64,000 nucleotides of DNA, from contig CP036434.1 in NCBI GenBank assembly GCA_007751475.1, positions 6,949,524 to 7,013,523 on the forward strand, given 5' to 3'. The notes beneath the pieces were generated by a model, which had not been told where the DNA came from, searched no databases, and saw only the letters and a list, made by a program, of their open reading frames with translations. How positions within the stretch are numbered: the stretch's first letter is position 1; each line of letters opens with the position of its first letter. The position numbers and the translations under genes are program-made. Shown here piece after piece: positions 17,942 to 24,987 of the stretch. This stretch comes from Saltatorellus ferox (lineage in GTDB: Bacteria; Planctomycetota; UBA1135; GCA-002686595).

Positions 17942-19132
17942 ATGGCCCAGGCAGCCGTTCAAAATACTACTGCAACCCCCGTCCTCTACGTCGCCCTCGA
18001 GCTGAGCAAAGATACTTGGAAGCTCGGCATCACCCTCGACAGAGTGTCCAAAGCGAAGATCCGCGACGTTCGCGCCAGGGACCTCGATGGGCTTCTCGCG
18101 GAGATCGAAGCGGCCAAGAAGCACTTCAATCTTCCAGAGAACACTCTGGTCAAGAGCTGCTACGAAGCGGGTCGCGACGGCTTCTGGATCCACCGATTCC
18201 TGCTCGCCCACGGCATCGAGAACGTCATCATCGATCCCGCGAGCATTGAGGTCGATAGGCGGAGTCGGAAGGTCAAGACCGACAGGGTGGACGCCCAGAA
18301 GATGGCGCAACTTCTCGCTCGACATGGCGATGGAGAGCGCGTTCTCCGCGTCGTACGAGTCCCTCCGCTCGAGTCAGTCGATGAGCGGATCTTGCCCCGG
18401 GACCTCAAGGCCCTCAAAAAGCGACGAGAGCAGGCCGCCAACAAGATCCAAGCGAGCCTGTTCGAGCACGGAGTAGACCTCAATCCCCGCCTGGGCAGCT
18501 TTAAGGACAAGGACTTCCTCACCGCGCTCAAGGCCGCCCGACAGTGGGATGGCAAACGACTCCCACCTGAGTGCTTGCGAAGCGTCAAGCGAAGCTGGCA
18601 GCTGTACTCCCTTCTCACCAAGCAGATCAAAGAGCTCGAGCAGCGGCAGCGCCAGGTCCTTCGCGAGGCACGCGCCGAGCCAGAGAAGGCCACCTCTGCA
18701 GCCCGCAAGGCCGCCATCCTCAGTCAGCTCCGTGGGGTGGGCGACATTGGAAGCTACGTGCTGACCACGGAGTTCTTCGGCTGGAGAGACTTTGACAACC
18801 GAAGTCAGGTGGGCGCACTCGCCGGTTTGACGGGCACACCGTTCCAGAGTGGCAACATGGGACGAGACCAAGGCATTTCGAAGAGCGGCAATCCGCGCGT
18901 TCGGACGCTCATGGTCGAACTCGGATGGCTATGGCTACGCTGGCAGCCTGATAGCCGGACGACGAAGTGGTACCACGAGCACGTCGGCAAGGGAGGAAGC
19001 CGCGCGAAGCGAAAAGCGATCGTCGCGGTGGCGAGGAAACTACTCGTCGAGTTCTGGCACTTCGTCGAACACGGCGTAGTCCCCACCGGTGCCGTACTCA
19101 AGACAACGAACGCGGAGGGGAGTCCCGCGTGA
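17942..19132 (+). CDS. IS110-family transposase (bridge-RNA-guided recombinase), copy 1
   Basis: 396 residues. The N-terminal DEDD (RuvC-like) domain shows VALELSKDTWKLGI near residue 17, YEAGRDGFWIHRFL, and KTDRVDAQKMAQLL near 115. A helical linker (about 150-260) follows. The C-terminal transposase 20 (IS116/IS110/IS902) domain begins LRGVGDIGSYVLTTE and has the serine motif region PFQSGNMGRDQGISKSGN, then RVRTLMVELGWLWLRW. This family cuts and rejoins DNA through the C-terminal serine together with the DEDD site, guided by a bridge RNA. The ORF is intact, so the element may be active. Copy 2 differs by one residue (Leu here, Phe there, in DLDG-LAEI). Confidence 0.93.
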   Translation: MAQAAVQNTTATPVLYVALELSKDTWKLGITLDRVSKAKIRDVRARDLDGLLAEIEAAKKHFNLPENTLVKSCYEAGRDGFWIHRFLLAHGIENVIIDPASIEVDRRSRKVKTDRVDAQKMAQLLARHGDGERVLRVVRVPPLESVDERILPRDLKALKKRREQAANKIQASLFEHGVDLNPRLGSFKDKDFLTALKAARQWDGKRLPPECLRSVKRSWQLYSLLTKQIKELEQRQRQVLREARAEPEKATSAARKAAILSQLRGVGDIGSYVLTTEFFGWRDFDNRSQVGALAGLTGTPFQSGNMGRDQGISKSGNPRVRTLMVELGWLWLRWQPDSRTTKWYHEHVGKGGSRAKRKAIVAVARKLLVEFWHFVEHGVVPTGAVLKTTNAEGSPA

Positions 19133-19848
19133 CTCGCACCGGTGCTCCAGGAGACTCGCTTGCAGTGCGGGCGGAGGCGCTTCATCGAGGCCGCTTCGTT
19201 TGCCTAGATGAAGCAGTCGCCAGGGGCACTTTTCGAACAGGACGACGAATCGGAGGCCAACGAGAACACATAGAGCGCAGGACGCCACGAGGGAAATCAG
19301 CTCGTCATCGCCCGGCTGGGTGGGATGCTCATCGCATCCGCCGGTGGGCCACGACTTAGAAGGAGCGGTTTCTTCACTGGCTTTCGCAACGCCTTCGGGC
19401 GAACGCAGCATTAGGCCTTCGGGGCACAGACCCCGAGACGGATAGGAGCTTGTCGCGCGGCGACCCTCCCAAGCCAGCCTCTGGCGCGTCCACGCTACTA
19501 CGCAAGAAAGCTATGAAGACTCCGAGCGTGCTTGCACTTTGTGCGCCGCCTTCGTGGTGGAAGAACAGACCAAAGAAAGGTAGCGCTCTGGGCGGCTGCG
19601 GCCGCCCAGCGCCCTTTGAAGGCACAGGGACTGTGACGTTCTCTAGCTCAGGTCAGACTCCGCCCGCGAAGCCGCAGGCGAGATTGCACGCGCGGGTTGG
19701 GCGGAGATGGGTATCACGCAGCAGATTCCAAAGGTCTGCCGAGATACATCCTGCCCAGGGCTGCCAACCGCCCAACGATTCAATCATCCAGGAGCAGGAC
19801 GACGACCAAAATTCACTACAACGACCTTGACGAGGCCGTGCTCATAGG
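19133..19848 (+). other. Long downstream non-coding region of IS110 copy 1
   Basis: 716 bp between the transposase stop and the right end. It carries no ORF with recognisable texture or a matching family. Contents seen: a strong hairpin (19576-19617), and TTGACG at 19827-19832 close to the right end. IS110-family elements normally have short 3' regions, so the length is unusual. The stretch is conserved in copy 2 with one change. It may be cargo, a decayed second gene or structured RNA. Confidence 0.55.
19576..19617. terminator. Strong hairpin in the IS tail
   Basis: Stem built from AAAGG/CCTTT, GCGCT/AGCGC and GGGCGGC/GCCGCCC around a TGCG loop; 17 paired bases with small bulges. There is no T-run on the + strand after it. 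It could stop transcripts running out of the transposase gene or be part of an RNA structure. The same hairpin is at 43291-43332 in copy 2. Confidence 0.5.
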
Positions 19849-19902
19849 AGCCCGCATTATTCACGAGTTAAATCGAACGCGTCGCCGTTCCGCGTCTCTG
19901 CA

Positions 19903-21513
19903 TCAGCGAAACGTCACTGCCACCGCCTCCGTCAGGAAGCGCCCGTTGAAGGTGGTCAGGTAGCCCTGGAAGATCCAGGTGGTGCCCGCTTGCAGGACCG
20001 CGAGTGCGGGCATGTCCAGGTCCACGCGTGCGCCGACGACTCTCACCCCCGTGACGTTCGCAGGGGTCCTTGCCGCTCGCCGTATCGCGCCGCCCAGGCA
20101 AAGCGTGCCGATCTCCGTCCCGAAGACGTTGATCAGCGGCGCCATGTCCCGCTGGTTCCCGGCCATCACGATCAGCGGCGCCGCCGAGGAAATGACGTCA
20201 TCGAGCGTGACCCAAAGGCGGTTGCTACCCACGTGGTCGTCGCCCCACAGGCGCAGGCTCTGGGATTCTCCGACGATGGATTGCGCGCAAAACGGCAACC
20301 CGAGCGGCGCCGGGTGAAAGACCAGTTCGAGGTCGTAGGCGAGGCAGCGATCCACGAGGGCGTCCGGGACCGCCACCTGGAGCGTGGGACGTACGTCCGT
20401 GCCAGCGGGGATCTGCATGAGCCCACGGAGGCTCCCGTCGGGCTGCTCCGTCAGCCGGTAGCGCCAGGAGCCGCCGCAGGTACGTTCGACGTAGGCGAAA
20501 GGTACCCTCACGGGAGCACGGATCGTGATCTCGACAGCGGTCGCGCTCGCCGCCATGAGCGGCACGTCCAGCTCGTAGACGTCAGAGTCCCCGCCGAACA
20601 CGGCGAGATCTGGATAGAGTCCCGCGCCAAGCACGGTGCCGAGGCCACACTCATCGGGACCTTCGAGGGCATCCTCCAGCAGTCGGCTACAGGGCTCGGA
20701 GATGAACCGAACGTCGAGGTCGTAGCCGAAGCAAGAGAATGCCTCGGGGACCTCCACCCGAAGGAGAAGGTGTCGCGGAACGGGGCCATCCTCGAGAAAC
20801 GACAGCTTCACCGGTCCCCCCTGATGAGAAGACAGGTTTCTCGTCTCCAGCACCTCGCCGGTCAGCGCGTCCGAAAGCAGAACCTCGGCGCGGCTGAAGG
20901 AAGGCGCGAGATAGGCCGCCTGCACTTCGGCTTCGAGTCGCTCGCCGGGCTCGGTCCGAAGAAGGTAGTAGTCCGGATCACTCGGGCCGGCGTTCAGGCC
21001 AGCGAACATCCCAGCCGCGATCGATCGCGCCGCAGACGCCGAGTCGTTCGGCTCGAGAGGGTCTGCCTGCTGCCGGTCGCACCCGTCGGCCTCGACGTAG
21101 GGGTTCCAGAAGACCACGGCCCGGGTATCCGCTCCCGAGACGTCGCGAAGCCCCAAGCGCACCACCATCGGGGAGGCGGCGCGGATGCGGAAAGGAGCGT
21201 CCGACGCCGCTCCGCTCGCGAGGACGGCTCCACACGAGTCATCACGGATCTCGTAACGAAGGTCCGCCGGTCCGCTCCCGAGATCGAGCTGGCCGAGGCC
21301 CAACACGAAGAGTGATTCCCCCGCCTGGAGCGAAGTCCGAACCCAGAATTCGACGGCGCCTCCCGGATTGCCGCTCCCTTCCACCGTGGGGCTCCCCGGC
21401 ACAGCGGACGCCAGCGGCACGGCCGTGGCGCACGAATCCTGAACGAGCGAGCGAGCGGCCGCGAACGAGGGAGCGAACGCGGCCATGACGGCCAGGGAGC
21501 TTGCGAGCTTCAT
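19903..21513 (-). CDS. Secreted beta-rich protein of unknown function
   Basis: 536 residues with a signal peptide (MKLASSLAVMAAFAPSFAAA). The rest is hydrophilic and beta-rich with about ten cysteines spread as probable disulfides (for example DSCATA, DDSCG, DGCDRQQ, EPCSRLLED). A segment near 145-200 (ADPLEPNDSASAARSI, then SDPDYYLL) matches the peptidase pre-C-terminal-type pattern E-P-N-D-S...D-x-D-x-Y/F, a domain of secreted proteins. The end (WIFQGYLTTFNGRFLTEAVA) resembles the tails of many planctomycete secreted proteins. No catalytic motif is seen. The stop lies just 36 bp from the end of IS110 copy 1. Confidence 0.65.
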   Translation of the reverse strand: MKLASSLAVMAAFAPSFAAARSLVQDSCATAVPLASAVPGSPTVEGSGNPGGAVEFWVRTSLQAGESLFVLGLGQLDLGSGPADLRYEIRDDSCGAVLASGAASDAPFRIRAASPMVVRLGLRDVSGADTRAVVFWNPYVEADGCDRQQADPLEPNDSASAARSIAAGMFAGLNAGPSDPDYYLLRTEPGERLEAEVQAAYLAPSFSRAEVLLSDALTGEVLETRNLSSHQGGPVKLSFLEDGPVPRHLLLRVEVPEAFSCFGYDLDVRFISEPCSRLLEDALEGPDECGLGTVLGAGLYPDLAVFGGDSDVYELDVPLMAASATAVEITIRAPVRVPFAYVERTCGGSWRYRLTEQPDGSLRGLMQIPAGTDVRPTLQVAVPDALVDRCLAYDLELVFHPAPLGLPFCAQSIVGESQSLRLWGDDHVGSNRLWVTLDDVISSAAPLIVMAGNQRDMAPLINVFGTEIGTLCLGGAIRRAARTPANVTGVRVVGARVDLDMPALAVLQAGTTWIFQGYLTTFNGRFLTEAVAVTFR

Positions 21514-21639
21514 GTGGGACCCTATTGCAAAGAGTGTACCGTGCGGGAAGTACGCGGCAGGCGGACCCCACGATAGCAGGAGCGTGCGATTGGCGCACGC
21601 TGGACCGAGACGAACCCGATCACTGCTACGCTCGCCGAC

Positions 21640-22311
21640 ATGGTCCTCTTTCCCGCCCCACCTCGCCCGGGCGACCTGATCGCAGTCACGGAGCCGTCAT
21701 CAGGCGTGCCGTCCCCCATGTACGCCCGTCTCGACCTCGCACTGGAACATCTGCGGACCCAGGGGGTTCACGTCGTCGAAGGCGCGTGCCTGCGGGACCA
21801 GCGCGATTGTACCAGCGCCATCGTGACCTCCGCGCTCACGCGGGAACCCATCGCGGGGGTCACCGTCCAGATGGAGGCGGTCAGCGGAATCGAGACATTG
21901 GTGACCAACTCCAGTGGCTACGCGATCTTCGACTCGCTGAACATCACCGCTACCCTCCAGGGTTCGGAGCTCGCCGACAGCCTCGACGTGACGGCATTCC
22001 CGGCGCAGGAGATGGCGGTCATTGCGATCGACGAGGCTGGTTTCTTGCCGGTGAGCGTGACGCGTCCGCTCGCCGTGGGTACGAAGTCCACGCTGGTTTC
22101 GGTCATGCCGGTCTCCCGCACGATCAGTACGGGGCTGATCTCGGCGGCGGGAGGCGGTCGATTCGTGGTTCCCGGAGTGGGCCAATCGCTCGTCCCTCCG
22201 GGAACTCTGCTCCAGGACGTCAGCATCGAGTTCATTCCGATGGGGCGGAGCGAGTTCGCTGGTAGTCCCACCGGCGGCGAGGTCTGCGTTCCCGGCGGCG
22301 AGATCTCTTAG
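21640..22311 (+). pseudogene. Chimeric remnant: LD-carboxypeptidase start fused to a carboxypeptidase-regulatory-like fragment
   Basis: One open frame of 223 residues joins two unrelated pieces. Residues 1 to about 55 (PPRPGDLIAVTEPSSGVPSP, then LEHLRTQGVHVVEG) are the start of an S66 (LD-carboxypeptidase/MccF) peptidase; the catalytic Ser, Glu and His of that enzyme would lie beyond the break. From about residue 62 (TSALTREPIAGVTVQME, TLVTNSSGYAIFDSL) the frame is a carboxypeptidase-regulatory (Ig-like) domain of a secreted protein, then a segment with GVGQSLVPPGTLLQDVSIEF. The protein has no signal peptide although the second piece is normally extracellular. It is best read as a deletion or rearrangement scar. 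It might still be translated. Confidence 0.5.
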
Positions 22312-22349
22312 ATCGAGCCGGAGCTGCTCACCACGGGAGCGCAGACCAC

Positions 22350-22376
22350 GAGCCTGAGCCAACGTTGCTCAGGCTC
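22350..22376. terminator. Bidirectional terminator hairpin
   Basis: GAGCCTGAGC pairs perfectly with GCTCAGGCTC around a 7-base loop. It lies between the stop of the chimeric gene (+) and the stop of the DUF5666 gene (-), the natural place for a shared terminator. No long T-run follows. Confidence 0.65.
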
Positions 22377-22390
22377 TCAGGACCAGGGGC

Positions 22391-23803
22391 TCAGTCGTCG
22401 AACTCCAGGGAAAGCTCGTCCGCCGCGCCGGACGTCCCGGAGAACGGATCCCACTTGGCGTCCACGAAGACTCCCTCCGAGAGGGCGGCGAAGAAGGCTG
22501 ACTGGGAGATCACCGCATCGTTCTCATCGCGATGGATGGTCGATCCGTCGCTGCGGATGCCGGTTCCGAGGATCTCGAAATCGAAGGACCCGCCGATGGT
22601 GACGGAGGTCACGGGGCCGCGGAGGCGGGCATCCGACTGGGGGTCGTCGCGCTCGAAGCGGCTCGCCACCGGCGTCGTTCCGTCGAGGAATCCGCGGATC
22701 TGGACGAGATCGCCCACGTTGAGGTCGGCCAGCGTGAACGGATCCACGTTCGCGCTGCTGTCGTCCTCGAGCTCGGTGCTGGACCGGATCTGCCACTGGA
22801 CACCGAGGACCGTCACGGTGGAGGCGCCGACGTCGAAGGACTCCACTTCCCACTCGGTGCGGATCGCACCGGAGGACTGGATCTCGCAGGAGTCTGCCCT
22901 CAGGACGCCATCGCCAGCGATCGAGCCCTTGATCTGCACCTTGACGTTGTTCGCGAGGCTCGCGGCGCTGCCGCTGATGAAGTTCGTTCCCGAGTCGGTG
23001 CGCACGGGGAAGTTGAGGACGCGGAAGTCTCCGGGGCCGGCGAAGTTCGTGATGTAGCCCTCGAGTTCGAGGCGCGCACCTGACTGGCCGCTGGGGCCAT
23101 TCGCAGGCTCGACCTTGTTGGCCACAAAGCTCGAGGGAGCGCTGAAGCCGGCCGGGTCCGTCTTGGCCTCGACTCGGTCGCCGTTGTTCACGACGCCCCC
23201 GGGGAGGTCGCTCGTGTCAGCACTGCTGTAGTTGACGCTTAGCCCGCCGATGTTGAAGGTGGTCGAGGTAGCGTTCGTGGCCGTACCCACCACCTTGTAT
23301 TCGGGGAGCAGACTCTTGGCCTCGAGGTAGGTCGCGACCACCGAACCATCGGCGGTCCTGGGTCCGCTGACCTCCAGCAGGTTGCCAGTGCTGATAGACC
23401 CGAGCGACGTGCCGTCGTAAACCGTCTGCGCGTTGACGCGAACGGTCTGGCCGAGCACCACGAGCGTTCCGAGCCCCAGCGTCGGGTCGGTCACGGTCAC
23501 GGAGGTCACCGGGCCCTTGATCTCTGAACGGTAGGTGACCGACGAGGCAACGCGGGAACCGAAGTCGCCGCTCAGCTCGATGACCTGGCCCACGCGGAAC
23601 TCGGACTGGCTGGAGGCCACGCCGTCCTTCGTGAAGGTCGCCGAGGAACTCTCGAAGCGAACACCGTTCACGATGACGCTCCCGAATCCGTCGATCGGTC
23701 CAATGGAGAAGCCGGTGGGCTGGCCGCCGCTTCCACTGATGCCGCCGCTACAGGCAGCGATCAAGAGGAGAAGGATGGAGGAAAATAGTTGTTTGATCGT
23801 CAT
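22391..23803 (-). CDS. DUF5666 domain lipoprotein
   Basis: 470 residues. The start MTIKQLFSSILLLLIAACSG is a lipoprotein signal (lipobox LIAAC). The mature protein is built from repeated beta-barrel-like units of about 60-70 residues: GFGSVIVNGVRFES, FRVGQVIELSGDF, GNLLEVSGPRTADG, KVQIKGSIAGDGVLRADS, LNVGDLVQIRGFLDG. This G-V-x-V-x-G...V-x-G...A pattern is DUF5666. The family is surface or periplasmic with no known activity. It lies 21 bp downstream of the DUF6502 gene in the same orientation, an arrangement typical for these two families, so they are probably one operon. Confidence 0.85.
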   Translation of the reverse strand: MTIKQLFSSILLLLIAACSGGISGSGGQPTGFSIGPIDGFGSVIVNGVRFESSSATFTKDGVASSQSEFRVGQVIELSGDFGSRVASSVTYRSEIKGPVTSVTVTDPTLGLGTLVVLGQTVRVNAQTVYDGTSLGSISTGNLLEVSGPRTADGSVVATYLEAKSLLPEYKVVGTATNATSTTFNIGGLSVNYSSADTSDLPGGVVNNGDRVEAKTDPAGFSAPSSFVANKVEPANGPSGQSGARLELEGYITNFAGPGDFRVLNFPVRTDSGTNFISGSAASLANNVKVQIKGSIAGDGVLRADSCEIQSSGAIRTEWEVESFDVGASTVTVLGVQWQIRSSTELEDDSSANVDPFTLADLNVGDLVQIRGFLDGTTPVASRFERDDPQSDARLRGPVTSVTIGGSFDFEILGTGIRSDGSTIHRDENDAVISQSAFFAALSEGVFVDAKWDPFSGTSGAADELSLEFDD

Positions 23804-23824
23804 ATCTGGAAGGTGGTTCGCCGG

Positions 23825-24709
23825 TTATCCCTGATCCGAAGAAGGGTCGGCGGGCTCCCCTAATTCAGTGGTCGTTGTGGTTGGATCTTCGTTCGAGCGT
23901 TCGTTCACGATCTGGAACGCCCCAAGCCCCAGCTCGACTCGGCTCCTACCGGTCGAAGGCTGTTCCCCGCGGTCGCGCTCGGAGAGCCAGCGATCCAGGT
24001 CCTCGAGCAGCGCTTGGGCGCGCGCGCCGGAGTAGCGCAGAAACTCCTCTGCGCAATCGGCGGGCAGGTTGTCGTACATCACCTTGCTCTGGTACCGGCG
24101 CCTTTGGGGGTCGGAGCGAAGGTTGTGATCGATGGTCTCGATGAGCTCCGCTGTGTCGGTGCCGAGGATCCGCAGGATCTCGACGGGGTCCTTGCCGGGA
24201 ACGTAGCCGCGCGACGTCATCCGCAGCTTGCCGTCCTCTTTCTCGAGGGCTCCAGCTGCCAGGAGTTCGTCGGCGATGGAGCCGGGCTTCATGTCGCCGC
24301 TGTGGCGCTTACACAGATCCGCAAAGCTTCCTTCACCGGACAGCTCCAGGGGGCGGGGGTGGCCGTTCTCGTCGTGGAACTCCGGGTCCCGCAGCCACGC
24401 TCCCAGCACGCTCGCCGCGCGGTTGCGACGCTCTTCGGGGAGAGGCATGCCTGAGCCCTGCTCCTTGAGGAGCCTTGACACTTCCTTGCGATGCAGGCCG
24501 GTCAAGACCGAGATCCGGGCCTGGGTCGGGGCCTTCCCCTCGAGCCCGAACTCCTCATGGGCCACGCCCACGAAGGAGCGCCGGATCACCTCGGTGACCG
24601 CGTTGCAGGCGACACCGTTCCGCAGGAGGACGCGAACGAGCGGCCTCAAGATTCGGGCCGTCGCCGAGAGGAGGGCGTCCTGCGTGGCTGAGCGTGCTTC
24701 GTTCGACAT
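23825..24709 (-). CDS. DUF6502 family protein
   Basis: 294 residues, cytoplasmic. The N-terminal part reads ILRPLVRVLLRNGVACNAVT, then VGVAHEEFGLEGK and TQARISVLTGLHRKEVSRLL; this last block looks like a winged-helix or helix-turn-helix recognition segment and is the hallmark of DUF6502. The middle carries LCKRHSGDMKPGSIADELL. The tail is acidic and threonine-rich. DUF6502 proteins regularly precede DUF5666 lipoproteins, as here; a regulatory role is likely but unproven. A perfect palindrome 27 bp upstream of its start could be an autoregulatory operator. Confidence 0.85.
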   Translation of the reverse strand: MSNEARSATQDALLSATARILRPLVRVLLRNGVACNAVTEVIRRSFVGVAHEEFGLEGKAPTQARISVLTGLHRKEVSRLLKEQGSGMPLPEERRNRAASVLGAWLRDPEFHDENGHPRPLELSGEGSFADLCKRHSGDMKPGSIADELLAAGALEKEDGKLRMTSRGYVPGKDPVEILRILGTDTAELIETIDHNLRSDPQRRRYQSKVMYDNLPADCAEEFLRYSGARAQALLEDLDRWLSERDRGEQPSTGRSRVELGLGAFQIVNERSNEDPTTTTTELGEPADPSSDQG

Positions 24710-24736
24710 GCAGGCAGTATGCCCAGTCGCGGCCGC

Positions 24737-24758
24737 TTGGGGGAATTATTTCCCCCAA
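24737..24758 (-). promoter_or_regulatory. Perfect 9-4-9 palindrome, candidate operator of the DUF6502-DUF5666 operon
   Basis: TTGGGGGAA, four bases, TTCCCCCAA. The dyad is AT-rich in its centre, unlike its GC-rich surroundings, and ends 27 bp before the ATG at 24709. On the minus strand CATACT lies between it and the ATG and could be a -10 box. It is the most striking short dyad outside the repeats. Confidence 0.5.
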
Positions 24759-24987
24759 ATTCAGAAGAGCGCCTCAGATCGGGGCGCAGCCCCCGTTGAG
24801 ACTCTCCTGCGGCAGATATCCCCTCTTCACCATCCAGTGGTCCGGCGGTCAGAGCTCCGCCGCCCCGACCCTCACTCAGCGCGCCGGTACTCCTCGCCAA
24901 GGATGCGCCTCCATCGCTTCGCCCGCTGAATCCATGAACTCACCGCGATGATTCCCCGGCGCCAGGCGGGACTTCTAGGATGGGAAA

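Larger units (their letters stand above)
17775..19848 (+). mobile_element. IS110-family insertion sequence, copy 1
   Basis: About 2074 bp, containing the transposase gene, a 167-bp structured leader and a 716-bp downstream stretch. The boundaries come from comparison with copy 2: shared sequence runs from 17752 to 19867, but the outer 23 and 19 bp are the ends of flanking hairpin repeats of families 1 and 2. An AG dinucleotide (CT on the other strand) is found at both ends (17775-17776 and 19849-19850), as expected for the core dinucleotide of this family, and there are no long terminal inverted repeats; only CTATG at 17780 and CATAG at 19843 are mirrored. It differs from copy 2 at three positions (17868 or close by, 18091 and 19619). 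To the right only 19 bp of the family 2 repeat remain before unrelated sequence. Confidence 0.85.

Noticed and set aside
19450..19830. A 126-codon frame in the IS tail (and its twin at 43165-43545)
   Set aside because: Its composition is like noncoding GC-rich DNA, it has no family resemblance and no good ribosome binding site. It is identical in both copies only because the elements are nearly identical.
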